DNA from: Labyrinthula sp. Ha
Taxonomy: Eukaryota > Sar > Bigyra > Labyrinthulida > Labyrinthulaceae
Direction of reading: 5' to 3'
Assembly: GCA_015227615.1 (NCBI GenBank)
Contig: JAALGZ010000005.1
Coordinates: 1,922,001-1,986,000 of the forward strand
Length of the DNA stretch: 64,000 nt
Both the position numbers and the translations under genes were made by a program. The notes beneath the pieces are model-generated. The model did no database searches. It worked only from the letters and a program-made list of their open reading frames with translations, and had not been told where the DNA came from. Shown one piece after another: positions 1 through 12,228 of this stretch; position 1 is the stretch's first letter; each line of letters starts with the position of its first letter.

Positions 1-1452
1 AAGCTTTCAACGCAGAACAACTCTCTGCAATAGAGAAAAGTGGATCTACATTCACCTGGCCAATTCCTGGATCGAAAAGTATAACCAATAGAGCTTTAAT
101 ACTTGCTGCTATATCTCCGTTTCCTGTTACTTTGAAAGGAGTTTTGCATTCTGATGACACAAGGCACATGACAAAGGCATTGACTTCGTTGGGTGTTGAA
201 ATCTCCCAAGATGAAAATGAACCGGAAACTGTTTATGTGAAGGGCGGGGTTAATAAAATTAAAACTTACTTGGATACACTTAAAGAGAACATAGTATTCT
301 TGTTGGATTTATAAAAGCTTAGGAAATTTTCGTTGGAAACAGCGGCACTACTGTCAGATTTCTTACGTCTTTAGTCGTGTTTATATCCTCTCCAGTTGCA
401 ATAACTCTAACGGGTGATGAACATATGGCTAAAAGACCATTAGCTGATCTCACAGATGTTTTAATCGGGTTAACTTCCTCCAAGTTGCACTATACCAAAG
501 GAACGAGCTGTCCACCTTTAGAGGTAGTGCCTGCAGATTCCTCTACAAAGCGTAAAGTGACTCCAAAATCAGTGGAGATGAAAGGAAATAAGAGTTCCCA
601 ATATTTTACCTCGCTAATGATGTCTGCGCACTTACTCATAACTGAACCTCTAGAGATTATCATAAGCGGCACTCTTATATCTGTTCCTTACGTAGAAATG
701 ACTGCTGAGATGATGGGATCATTTGGACTAAAGGCGGAACTACTGAAAACAGAGAATAAAGTTACATCCATTAAAGTCTACCCCCGAGATGAAGCAAGTT
801 TGCCAAAGTTAAATGTAGGCGCTTCATTTGTATATGAAGTGGAAGCAGATGCAAGTGCTGCTAGTTATGCATTCGCTGCTGCTGCGGCTACAAGATCAAG
901 TGTAAAAGTTAACACTCGCACTTCAAAGTCTATGCAAGGGGACTACGGGTTCGTAGACATTTTGGAGCGGCTGGGCTGTGAAGTTGTTAAAGGAGAAGGT
1001 TTCATTGAGGTTACGGGGAAAGAACTTGGAGGAAAGGAAGAGTTTGTGGAAAACATGGGTGATATAAGTGACACAGTTATGTCTGTGGCTGCTATCGCAC
1101 CTCTTGTCAATAGCAAAATAAAAATCGTAAATGTGGCTAACATTAGAATCAAGGAGTATATATATTTTTTCAGATTAAGTATAGGACTGATCGTTTAGAA
1201 GCTACTGTGAACGAGCTAAAAAGATTAGGGCAGAAGGTAGAGTTTGGGGAAGACTGGTTGCAGATTATTCCGCAAGATGTACAACCTGCAGAAATAGAAT
1301 GTTACTCAGATCATAGAATGGCCATGGCCTTTGCAATCCTGGCTTTGATGAAACCGGGAATATTAATCAAAGACAAATTTTGCGTCAACAAGACGTATCC
1401 AGAGTTCTGGAATCACCTCCAACAGTTTCAGACTTTCGCGACATCCGCTTAG
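1..1452 (+). CDS. EPSP synthase (3-phosphoshikimate 1-carboxyvinyltransferase), 5' end outside window
   Basis: The enzyme joins shikimate-3-phosphate and phosphoenolpyruvate in the sixth step of the shikimate pathway. The frame is open from base 3, so the start lies upstream. Visible family motifs are [21 protein letters not shown] (as in the EPSPS part of fungal/protist AROM), [37 protein letters not shown] and NKTYPEFW. Two tiny introns restore the frame: 294-323 (30 nt) and 1156-1184 (29 nt). Between the codons for RFL and TSL, at about 360-367, the frame slips by one missing base; the sequence reads as TTCTTACG where TTCTTAACG would keep frame. This is either a homopolymer error or a real lesion. 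The protein stops just after the EPSPS domain, so no shikimate kinase follows as it would in a canonical five-domain AROM. Whether dehydroquinate synthase is fused upstream cannot be seen. It converges with the sulfotransferase gene, 31 bp away. Confidence 0.93.
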
Positions 1453-1483
1453 CACTCTGCCTCAATTACTCAACGATGCTACA

Positions 1484-2665
1484 TTAATTGCATGAAACTA
1501 GAGTTTTATTTTTTTGTATTTCGTACATTGATTTTGCACTTTCATAGAGTCTTATGTCCATGGCAGCATATTCCCGCAACTTATTAATAACGTCTGGATC
1601 CTGTATCTGTTTCTGTATTCTATCAGAATATAGCGCACTATTCTTTTTGGTTAAGCTACGTCTTAGCTCCTCTGCTTCTACACCTAGTAGTTCTGGAAAA
1701 TCTTGTGATAGAATATTTAGTCCATTCTCTAAATCTTCAAGAAGCAAATAACGGAGACACGGAGAGAACAAGTTACTTTCAGCAACTTTGTACATTACCT
1801 CATTACTTCGGGATGAATAGAAGGAGTTCTTGAAGTCGATAACACCTTTGGAGAGTCTAGTTGTCATCAAATTTGGGTTCCCAAAACCTTGCTCAAAAAA
1901 TTCCAATATAGTGAGAGGACAATATTCCATATCTTTCCACTCCTGTTTCCATTTCTTCTTGTTCTCAGATCCCTGGATGCAAACGTAATTGTAACTGCTT
2001 ATTGCCCTTGCTATAGGATCTCTAAGTACAGTGAAATATGAGCAGGGTGTCCATTTAAAAACATCACACAAACCAAGACTTAACCCTCCCCAGAGGTAGT
2101 TTAGCTCACAGGATTCTTCTGGAGGAAAACGAGTATCCAAATTATCATTCTCTCTCTTGATTTCTGAACCGCAGGAATAATATTTTGGATCTTCTACATG
2201 ATGATCGTGATGTGATAGCATTCTATTTGGAATATTTTTACGACTTTCTAAGTATTCATACAGAAGACTGAATCCTGAATACGTACCAAAGCCTGCTCCA
2301 TCAACTTTCCTACGCTCCACAGCCTTTTGAATCAGTTCCTTCTTTACAGTTGTTCCACCTGCTTTGTTTATGTGAATGAAAACAATCAAATTTTTCAATA
2401 TATCAGCCTCATCTCTTTCATTTTTTATCAAGTAAAGCTGCTCCTGTTTTATACATTCATGAACATCAACATCAGGAAGTTGCTTGAAGCAGACGCTTTC
2501 TCTATAGTCAGATACAATTTCTATAGAATTTTCATCCGAAAACCTAGATATATATATCAACTGCTTAGACCAACGATTTAAAGAATTTGTGTAAAGCAAT
2601 TCAGAGACTGCAACAAGAATAATGAAAACTACAGAAAAGTAAAAACATTTGTCCCTCGATTTCAT
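1484..2665 (-). CDS. Golgi-type carbohydrate sulfotransferase, type II membrane protein
   Basis: Single exon, 393 aa from the ATG at 2665; a longer frame would need a TTG start. A short basic N-terminus is followed by a hydrophobic anchor (about residues 7-24), giving type II topology with a lumenal catalytic domain. Two PAPS-binding motifs of the membrane-bound sulfotransferases are present. The 5'-phosphosulfate loop is HINKAGGTT (about 98-106) and the 3'-phosphate site is VLRDPIARAISSYNY (about 213-227). The expected role is transfer of sulfate from PAPS to sugar hydroxyls of glycoproteins or polysaccharides in the Golgi; the acceptor cannot be deduced. It is convergent with EPSP synthase (31 bp) and divergent from the next gene (112 bp). 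The closest relatives are probably the heparan-sulfate 2-O / Sulfotransfer_2 type. Confidence 0.85.
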   Translation of the reverse strand: MKSRDKCFYFSVVFIILVAVSELLYTNSLNRWSKQLIYISRFSDENSIEIVSDYRESVCFKQLPDVDVHECIKQEQLYLIKNERDEADILKNLIVFIHINKAGGTTVKKELIQKAVERRKVDGAGFGTYSGFSLLYEYLESRKNIPNRMLSHHDHHVEDPKYYSCGSEIKRENDNLDTRFPPEESCELNYLWGGLSLGLCDVFKWTPCSYFTVLRDPIARAISSYNYVCIQGSENKKKWKQEWKDMEYCPLTILEFFEQGFGNPNLMTTRLSKGVIDFKNSFYSSRSNEVMYKVAESNLFSPCLRYLLLEDLENGLNILSQDFPELLGVEAEELRRSLTKKNSALYSDRIQKQIQDPDVINKLREYAAMDIRLYESAKSMYEIQKNKTLVSCN

Positions 2666-2777
2666 TGAAATCAAATATCCATATGAAAAATATATGATTG
2701 GTTAAAGCTGTCATTTCATTGGACCGCAATTCATTTCAAGCACGTGAATTCTAACTAGCATTATAAAAGTAAAGCAA
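2666..2777. promoter_or_regulatory. Short bidirectional promoter region between divergent genes
   Basis: The 112 bp between the sulfotransferase start and the Spc25-like start must hold both promoters. It contains two ATTGG elements (inverted CCAAT boxes) at 2697-2701 and 2718-2722, an E-box/G-box CACGTG at 2741-2746, and TATAAA at 2762-2767. The TATA element is only about 11 bp before the plus-strand ATG, so it may not act as a classical TATA box for that start. The motifs are read directly; their function is inferred. Confidence 0.45.
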
Positions 2778-3614
2778 ATGGAGAAGATTGGCGGAAAAGG
2801 TGGATACAAATCACATAATTTGAGGAAGCGTGGATGTTCTAAAATAAAAAATCAGACGGTTTGCAAGAATTTGTCTACCAGGCTATTTGATACAGAAGAA
2901 AAAGGGAGAGAAAGTATATTTCGTAACCTCCGTCCCCAGAGCGACAAAAAACGCGCAGAATACTTATATAATAGAATGGATGTTGTCAATGATATAGGAG
3001 AGTCTGAATCTTTTGAGGCTTTCTCAGATTTTCAACATAATCTTCAAAGTGCTGTTTCGGAAGAAGAAAACTACTCTAAAGCTCAGCTGCATGATTTCTA
3101 TCAGCTTGAACAGCTGATGCTTGCAGAGCAGAAGCTGATGAAAGAAAAATTATCGGCACTTAAATCAGGGATAGAAGCTAAAAGAAAGAACATCGGAAAC
3201 AATAAGAAAAAGTTGATAGAAGTTGCTCAGAAACTAAATTATTATGACAACTGTATTAAAGATCCAGCTGATGGAAGAAGCACTGCAAATCAAATTTCTA
3301 ATCCAGAAGAAGCAAATGAGTTGGTTGATAAGATAGAAAGTTTATATATAAAGAAAAATAAAGTGGATGGGGAACTTCTTAAGTTCCTTGGAGTTTGTTA
3401 CAGGCATAGAGATAATGGTATAGAGTTTGTTTTTACCAATGATTTTACGGAGAGATGTGTCAGTATCACTTGCAGTGCTGAAAATGATGCAATAGTAGTT
3501 AATCCAAGAATGAACGCAGAGTCTCTCCCTGAAAAATATCGCTCTCCTATCACATGTGACCCTTCGGACTTAATAAAAGTATTGTGTGATATTGTAGAAT
3601 ACCTAAATAGGTAG
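2778..3614 (+). CDS. Coiled-coil protein, candidate kinetochore subunit Spc25
   Basis: Single exon, 278 aa, ATG start. The N-terminal ~35 residues are basic (GGKGGYKSHNLRKRG). Residues ~105-200 form a charged coiled coil (QKLMKEKLSALKSGIEAKRK and following). The last ~75 residues look globular, beginning LLKFLGVCYRHRDNGIEFVF and ending in a short helix (DLIKVLCDIVEYLNR). A coiled coil followed by a small RWD-like domain opening with 'FLG...l.F.F' is the layout of Spc25 in the Ndc80 complex. The pattern match is suggestive only. The family is usually ~220-250 aa, so this copy has a longer basic N-terminus. Another coiled-coil kinetochore or spindle protein is possible. Confidence 0.42.
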   Translation: MEKIGGKGGYKSHNLRKRGCSKIKNQTVCKNLSTRLFDTEEKGRESIFRNLRPQSDKKRAEYLYNRMDVVNDIGESESFEAFSDFQHNLQSAVSEEENYSKAQLHDFYQLEQLMLAEQKLMKEKLSALKSGIEAKRKNIGNNKKKLIEVAQKLNYYDNCIKDPADGRSTANQISNPEEANELVDKIESLYIKKNKVDGELLKFLGVCYRHRDNGIEFVFTNDFTERCVSITCSAENDAIVVNPRMNAESLPEKYRSPITCDPSDLIKVLCDIVEYLNR

Positions 3615-3697
3615 AATTGCATTTTTGTACCATATGTCGTAAATTTAGTGATAAAACCATTGCCCAAAGCTTTAGTTAATGGGCTTAAGTATTCTAC

Positions 3698-4380
3698 CTA
3701 TTTACAAAGAAAGTTTTGAAGAATCGAAACTTCAGCCATGGCTTTGTTGTACAACTCTTTCTCTATAGTTTTTTCACCTTGCCTGATAACGGAAGAGAAT
3801 TAACTACATTCCTCTGGTAGTATTTCTAATGAGTATTTGGTAGCATTGCACAAGTTATCAGAGACTGCCGGACATTTTTAAGGTATTGATTAAACATTGT
3901 TTTCATACTTAGTTATTCTTAGCTTATTCAGTTGTCATACTAAAGACCGTGCCCATTATTATTCATGCAGGCATAAAAAACTACAACTTGGTGTTAATCT
4001 AGAAGAAAAAATATTAATTCAATTAACCATTGAGTCTCTCCAGATATGTATTTTTTTCTTGCAATTCTCTCATTAATTTCCTGCAGAGACTCTTTAAACA
4101 TCTTACGGATGTTTTAACTATTTTGATTAGTAAGCAATACATTACAAAGAATACCAACTCGTATCATGTTCATAGAATACAAAAAATTACTAAGCTTTAT
4201 ACCCTTGCATAGACAAGGAAAGCAAAACAAGTAATTAACACGGATTCACAATGTAGCCGGAGAATCTTTCAGGAACTCCAGGTCTCTATTACTATTTTCA
4301 CCTCCGCTAATATATTCAAAATCCTGTTATTATTTTCATTTCGCATTTTCCGATCTGTGATCCCCACTAAAAAATGGAAT
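3698..4380 (-). other. Possible unresolved multi-exon gene on the minus strand
   Basis: Several stretches read like protein, in different frames. Nearest the 3' end is a frame ending ELYNKAMAEVSILQNFLCK and a TAG at 3698-3700. Upstream of it is ATKYSLEILPEEC, then helical text such as CRKLMRELQEKNTYLERLN. GT...TAG segments of 28-29 nt, the size typical of this genome, occur between some of them (for example at about 3990-4020 and 4115-4145). No single splicing model joins all pieces without a stop or an unusual AAG acceptor, so no product is proposed. Its position, convergent with the Spc25-like gene at an 83-bp gap, fits the pattern of the window. It could instead be a decayed gene or chance. 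Confidence 0.25.
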
Positions 4381-7300
4381 AGAAGGTTTTAATTTTTAAC
4401 TCATACACTGAAACAGTTGAAAACAATTTCATACTGTCCATCACGAGAGGTTACTAAAAAATCTTTATATTTGGTGAATATGAATAATCTGGTTGCATGG
4501 TTCTACTAAGCGTGAATTTGTGTGTGTTGCATTTTGGATCCCTGTCCAAGGTAGATGATTATTCACTATTAGTAATTAAAAGTAGAAATCAGAATGAAGT
4601 GCTCATGCCAATGTAAAGGCCCATTATTAAATGTTTATGACATTGTATAAAGTCAGTAATCTGACCTAATCTCCTTCTTAAATCATTTAGTGTTCTGACC
4701 AAAAGGGGTAAAAGAGAGGAAATGCGATATCTTATCCCAAAAAGACTAGTTTATCCATCTTTCCGGATGACTGATAGCTAGAGGCACGAGGTGAATCCTC
4801 TTCCTAACTCTTGAAAAGATCATGGGGTAGCTGAGTGAGTCTCAATGCCACATTGAATGAGAATTGGGGAAGAAGAGAAGAGCTGAGGGAAGAAATGACA
4901 GGGTAACCCATTGACAACTTTGAGTTTCATGATTGAGTGTTGAAGATCCTGAGTATTTCCAGGAATTGCTTCGGGTGAGTTTAACTTTCATGATTTTCAA
5001 TTTATCCCTGATAAATTTCTTTAAGTCGGCGCTACTACCTTGAGGAAATGTCATGGACAATGTCTAGAAACTGAACTATTTATTTAATCTCTTATTGTTG
5101 GAAATGAAGTATCATTAGTTTAAAATTAGAATCCAAGATAATAACATTTTTGCCACTGAAAATAACGCTGATGCTGCTTTAAAAAGTTTTTTTCTGGAAC
5201 TCCGCATGCATCATAGATAGCTTTGTTTTATTTCAGCAATCACGAATTCCATATACGCCCATGACACATCCTACAAAAGCAAGGTTTGAGAATATTAGAG
5301 AAAGTTTTGCTTCAAGTGATTTGGAGGAATCTTGCTCTTCCAAATTCAAGCAGACGTTTTATTGATTAGCTTATGTTTGTTCAGATTTGCTTAACAATGT
5401 CTTCATTCTGACTCCTACCGAGTAGAAATGTAAGAAAATTTTAAAAATGAAGCGCTGTTGAAGCCGGGAATGAATAATTGTAACTCTTATTATTTTGAAC
5501 TATAAGAAAATTGTATGCCTTTGCTACACACTTTAATCAGGTTAGAGAAGTTCATAGTTGTGTATTCTGGCACTTTAACGACATGAATACTACCCGAAAT
5601 AATGATTGACAAAAACTTCTTGTGCCAGGAATTTGATTATATATTCCAAAAATGCTGAGAAGTGAGATTCTCCAATTGAGCTAAAGAATATGTTTGTATG
5701 AAAAGAAGCCTTTAAAACCTGATATGTTGTAGTTAAAAAAGTATCAAGACCCAAGGCAGATATAACTTTTTCACACATCTGGCGATTAGAATTCTATATT
5801 TCATTCTTTTCTTAGCTCCTCGTTTTAGCTTATTATATCGAACATTGGTAACTGCATTTGGTTAAAGTCATAATCGTGAACTGAATATCTTTTCTGTGCA
5901 TAACCTGAGTAATTCTTAGAAAGACTTAAATATAATTCTAATAAAAAGGATCATCTATTTACCCGTTGAGAAAACTGGTGTTTTGATTATGCCTTGCCGT
6001 GTTATATTCCAGCAAATTCGAACTAGCAAAAACTAAAAAGAACTAATTTCAATAATGCGTTAGTAAATTACCCCTGATAATCCTAATAAAGCTTAAAGTA
6101 GAAAGTTCTGTTCCAATGTTAGCTTACTCAGACTTGATACAATACGGTTAGAGGTTCACATGGGAAGTAGAAAAATCTAGCTACATTTATAAGTTTCTCA
6201 TTAATTCATCATAAAAGAAGATTATACTTATATATTAATTTACGTTCTTTGTTAAAACTAATAAAAAGCAAAACGAATTGTTATTTCTACTATGTCTGCA
6301 TGCTTCATTGGCATTTGGTGAATGCTTTTTAGTGACTGGAGCTATCACCAGAACCAAAAATAACTTGTGGGTATTCATACGAATGGAAAATCAGTCATAA
6401 TAAAACTGATTTTTTCTTATTTTGTTCCTTCTTTTATATTGCACCAATAATTTTTTAAACGCACCCATCTCTTTACTTCTTTTGCTAGTTCATATTTTCT
6501 TGACTCAATTCGGTAAGACCTGTTTCGCTTTCGCTTTCATCAGATTTTTCCAGCTAGATATATGCCTGAATTTTAGTTTCATCAAAATTAATTCTGCCAC
6601 TTTTTATGTCATTCCTAAAATTGACAGGGCTTATCACTACTTTGTATTTGGAAATATCTAAACGGTGATTATCTGAGGTATGCGAAGGTACCTGGATATA
6701 ACATTTTCTATTTCGTCATAAAAGAATTTATTACTGTTTTGTCGGGTTTTAGTCCAAAATAGTATTACCTCGGAGACTAATCTCAATTACACATAAGGCA
6801 TAATATTTTTTTACACGGTTAGGCACACAAAGTATATAATTTATTAACAACATCAATAAACCGCTCTTTCTCAAAAAATACTCTCTAAGGAACATTAAGT
6901 GCGAGTATATTCCCAAGTGGTCTAATGGTTTTTCTAACTTAATGATGAATATACCCTCTAATACTTCGCTTCGGTACAAGTACTGGATAAAGAATCAGCT
7001 TAATTTCTTACAATTTAAGCTTTTAAAACAAGAGAAATAAAAATTAATTGGGTGGAAACCTAGCGTTTAACTAAGCTAGATCTGGGTTTGTGAAGTTAGG
7101 TTCAGTAATACTATTATTCTGGTTCTTACCTATATCACTATGGAGATCATCATGTCGGTTATGACCTGATTATGAAAAATGTTCAGCGGTTCTCTATTCT
7201 GATTTTAATATTGGCATAATGCTGTATCATTGGTAGAAGAGCGAGCGAGATTGTCTATCATACTGGTTTAAAATAAAAGTGATAAGACTTATTCCTCTCG

Positions 7301-10300
7301 AACAAACACCAAGCGTAAGATTTGTAGAGAGCTGAAGCAACTACCTAAATCGAGCCTTATACATACTAAGTTTAATTCAACATAAGATTGTTTTTTCTTA
7401 CGCTATATGACTCTAGTAAAACTTAGAATTTTCAGTTATTTTGTCATTATTTGAAGAAACAAATGGATATTTCTAAGACTTTATATATATATCCTAAAGA
7501 CTTTAACCCATATAATATATGTATTTGTTAATAATGGTCATTGTTTCAGAAAATTATGACAACCATTGCTTTGAATTGTTATTTCTCTAAGGCCTACAAG
7601 CAGTTAGTAAGAGGAATGATTATGGAAGTATAAACATCATGCTATGTTTATACGAAGATTTTGGTGTTTTCAAACCCCATATAAATGGGCGAGATAGAAA
7701 ACCTATTAAGCTTTAGTGATAACATGTATGTCACTTCTTTGATTTTCACAAGGCTTATTTGAGGATGCTATATTTTTTTTTTCACTGGTTAGTATTTTAT
7801 AATATCATTCTCTTGGTTGAATTTCCATAGTGACACCTGGGAAATAATTTTTCTTTTCCTTGAGGAATTATTCATTTAAAAGAAAATAACTAAAAAATTA
7901 TTTTATGATGAAATTTTCAAGAATCTGATTCAAGTAAGAGAGACAGGCTTTGTCCAGAAAATTTCATTGGTCTTTTACATGACTACTATACGAAAAATAC
8001 GAGAGAATTAAAGTCATCATCCATTGAAAACTCAAAACTTTTAACTAAAAAACTTCAATTTAATAGTTGAAAAGTTATATGTGTGTTCTTAGAATAATTA
8101 TGAAAAGTTATATTACTTTTTTCGCTTTATTTTTCTAGCCTAAGATTTAAAATATTAGAAGTTAAAGTGCAATAAGCCTTATATTTGACCACATGCTCGC
8201 TAAATAACATAGTTTTAGGGCTTGTTCTCACAATAACCCTAATATGGATTTTCAGGGTGTTCCTAAAAAATTAAGATATTTTCAATAAGAATAGCTTTTT
8301 GAAAACTGCTTTCCCCTGAAGTATATACCTAATATAATTTGGCAAGTGACAGGTTTATTGGAGCTTAAAGCAATAATTATAGCAAAAATGTTGGATATTT
8401 TACTCCTTGTGGAGATTAACATTTACTTTAAGCTCTATGTTACTTGTCTTTATTGACACAGTACTCAGAATTATTTTGGGTAGCACTGCAAGAGCACAGT
8501 GCTTCAGATAGCGAACTTTCTGTTCCATTAAAGATGTTAAAGAGGGTAGCAGTGAGCAAATTAATACCGAAAAATTAGCTAAAACAGGCAAGGTACATTC
8601 ATTGCAACATATTGTTTGTGGTTTTCATTTTTCAATTCTTGTAGAATATAACTATGGAAGCCATACTTGTAACTTGGTGGCATAATCTAGCACCGCATAC
8701 TCTCTATCACTTCTTTCTAAATCAGCTCATCTCATGTTAGTTTTTCTGATTGAACCTCTTACCCCATATGTCATATGGCCCTGAATCTATTAAGAGAGAG
8801 ATAACAATATACTAAAAAGTTTAACACAGAATGTCAATTAGATGTTAAGATATTCCAACAAAAAACTCTATCCTAAGGAAAAAAGATGACCTATAGCGAG
8901 AAATTGCACTAGAAAGATTGATCCAAATTATTAAAAAAATTTTGACCGCCATTTTAGTTGAAAAGTAGTATTTTATCACCTCTTTTCAAGGTACAGAATC
9001 AACATTATCTTTGGTTATAAAGACTATATATTGAGTTGTAATCTAGTTTGTAACTCTCCTAGATTTTGTTATTTGAAAGTTAAACATTAAGTTCAGTCTC
9101 GAGACTACTAAGCACATATTCCGAACCAAGTTTGCTATACCTGATGAAAATGAAACAAGGATAACCCTGTGTTCAAAAAGATTGTATTTTGAACAGATAG
9201 TAGAAGATATAAAGATGGCTACGTGCTTTAGTATACCAGAAGAAAAAAAATAGGCACATAGGCTCAGAATACGTTGCATCCTGAATTTCCTGGTACCCTT
9301 TTAGTAAGTTTTATTTAAAAAGAATTAATAAATTCTAGAAGAGAACGAAAGAATGAAGATGTTAAGATTGGTATATTAGCAAGAACTAGAGAAGATCTCA
9401 TGGAACAGTTAGTTTTCATATAATATACTTCTTTAATGTTGTAGAACGAAAACATATGCATAATGTTTAGCTTTTTAAGTATCTACGAGTACATAGCTAT
9501 AAGTTTGGCACTATTACTCGAGAAATGTCGAAACCGCAAATCGTTTGTCAGAACTAATTTTGTGGTTATATTTTCATCTAGTGCGGGCAGTTTTATGAAA
9601 CTATAAATTTGAAATGTATATTATTGAAAATTAAAGATGATGGTGAGTTCTACATGGTTAAAAAGTTTTCTTTTGAACTCACCTCAAGTTATTATTATAT
9701 ATATGACTCCTTTTCCTTCTTACCAAATCCACATGTTTTTATTGCTTGGAATATGTAAACTGCGTGAACAAAGTCACAAGTTTCTGGGAAAGTACAGGAG
9801 ATGGTCTATGGTGCCAATTGTTGTAGGCATTAATGTCCACCCGGAGGGATTACATCAGGCACACATTCCCGATAAGATTCGCCTGTACACTCCATAAGAA
9901 AGTACTTAAAAGTGTTTCTAGCTACAAAATACAAGAATAGCTTTAGGATTAAAAAAATTATATGTTGAGCACATGAAAATGTTTCCTTTGCAGATACATC
10001 CAGCTAGCCAGCATGCTGAAACTTTTTGCCCAGGGTTCAAGATGATGGATCATCTTCGCAGGAAGAGACGTCCTGGACACTTAATCATCTTGTTGTGTGC
10101 TATCAGAGGAAATTTTTTTAATACACCACATTTATATTAAAAAAATTGAGATCTTAATGCTAAAAGTAATTATATTTACAAAGAAATTTCTGATGTGTTG
10201 ACAAAGAATATCCAAATTGTTCATAGCTGCTTCATCTGCTTCACTGCATATAAAGATATTTGTATTGTAGTAGGGAAAATAAAGAGAGTGTCAACAGACT

Positions 10301-12121
10301 TTTACCTTGCGACTAAACCTAAGGATGAACTACTTCTTGCATATTATAAATATCAAATATAACTAAATTTGATAGTTCCATGTTGCAATTTTCTATTTGT
10401 GTGCATGATAAGAGGAGTCAAGTGCCTCCATAAGATCCATTTGATTCCAAAATGGCGTAGCAATGATCATTTCCTATGACAGGCAGTACCAAAAAGTATT
10501 AGAAGAGTAAAAACTACGAGGATAACTAGTCTTAAGAATAAAAATGCCAGAGCTTCAACCATTGATGGGATAAAATTTTCAAAGAAGCCAGAAGTTATAT
10601 TCTCTATCCTCTATAATACGTGAAGGAAACTCCTAGAAAATTTCTAGTCAAGCACTAATGAAGCTTGGCGCTAAATATACTCAAACGTATTTATAATTTC
10701 TAGCACAGCCAATAAAAATGCTAAACGAAGCTTCTAAGACGCGGATATGTGATTTGCAAAGATTTCGGGATCGACCAAATTTAACCAAGAAGGAAAGTCA
10801 GAAGAAAAGGTCAACTAGGATTAGGCCAAAACCTTCTGAATATTAAAAACTAGCTTCACCCACCCACTAAAATCTAGATATCTATAAAATAAAATTGCTA
10901 TTAAGAAAAAAAATAAATATTGATGTACTTGGTAGTTGTTTCAATCCCTATGAACCTTAGGGAAAAATTAGCCCTATCCCTCATGCATGAGTTACACATT
11001 GTTAGAGTGTGAACGAGTCTAGGATCAGGCTTTTCCAGCATAGTAGTCATAGCTTCTCATTCATCGTATTTCATTTAGGTTTTAAATGTCAACTTCTTGG
11101 TTTTGACTTGTTCTTTCGCACCTGTCTTTTTCTGTTCTACAAGGGTTCTTGTTTTGTTTATACCTTTTCCCTATAAATATACATGTAATGTTGAGTTCTT
11201 GTTTCCAAAGAAAAAAATATGAATTCTAATATCTTCTTGTATACCTGATGCGATTTGAGTCTTCCTTCCTCTCTCATCAGTTACTCATACTTTGCCTTGG
11301 CTCCGCTTCACAGGCCTAAGAAACCATAAGAGCTTGAGCCCAATGCGCCGTCCCTCAATGATGAATCTTTTATCGTATGCTTTATCCCTTTATCTGAGCC
11401 TTCTACCACTATTCTCTCCCTCCATGAAGTTTTAACAGCATTATCTTAAATTTTCAGCTTTCATAACTTTTTCTTCTGGTGGTTCTCTCTTTCATATTTT
11501 GAAAAAACTAAGCTTTGGGCAACACAAACTTCTTGACCAAGAACTTTTCTATCATAACGCAAACTATCCCTCAACTGTTAACTCAAATGGTTATCCATCA
11601 GTTAAACAAATGTTGGGACCACTCAATGCGCACTTTGAGTATACATCCTTTTCTTATATATCTTATTGAAATAGTTTCAGCATGAACTATTTCTCTTATA
11701 TCAACATCGCTTCTCTTAGTAGATTGACTAAGCTGCTGATACTAGCAAAGTAACTCATGCAGCTTTTAAATTTTAGGTTCCAGCAATCTTTTAGATTTTT
11801 TAATCATAGTTCCTTTTGATATATAGCATATTCAACATCTTGTAGCTTTGATATCTTCTTCTATTTCAAAAAATCTACTTTAAAGAAGTTCAATGAAATG
11901 TACCAATGATGAAACTACGTCATTCTTCCCTTAAACTCCCTATTTCTAACATGTTTTGGCGTGTTTTATGATATAAAGTGTTTGAATATATAGCGCAATT
12001 TCTCTTGCCTGAATTATTGCTATTGTATCAACAGCTGTTTCTTGTCCTTTTCTTTCATCAGATTATAATTTCATATCATGATTTCTGATTTTTATTATTT
12101 TAATTTGGGAAATTAACGCAT

Positions 12122-12207
12122 CCAATCAGAATAACTTGCCTGCAACAGACCAACTTGTTAAACACCTTTTCCCACACACCCTATTGAGATCCGTGGCCAT
12201 AGCCAAT
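12122..12207 (+). promoter_or_regulatory. Two CCAAT boxes upstream of RNase H2B
   Basis: CCAAT occurs at 12122-12126 and 12203-12207, about 105 and 25 bp before the ATG at 12229. They were used as weak support for choosing that ATG over a longer frame that would begin at a non-ATG codon at 12136. The function is inferred. Confidence 0.3.
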
Positions 12208-12228
12208 AGGGCATTACCACGACTGAGA

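Larger units (their letters stand above)
3615..12228. other. Gene-poor AT-rich spacer, 8.6 kb
   Basis: No gene can be identified with confidence. Open frames starting with ATG are few and short; the best is a 62-codon minus-strand frame at 5590-5778. No tRNA, rRNA, satellite or transposase signature was seen. A short perfect hairpin (8-bp arms AAGATGAT / ATCATCTT, 2-nt centre) lies near 10040. The left end (3698-4380) contains coding-like minus-strand text described separately. This is the only long spacer that begins at a gene's 3' end. Confidence 0.5.
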
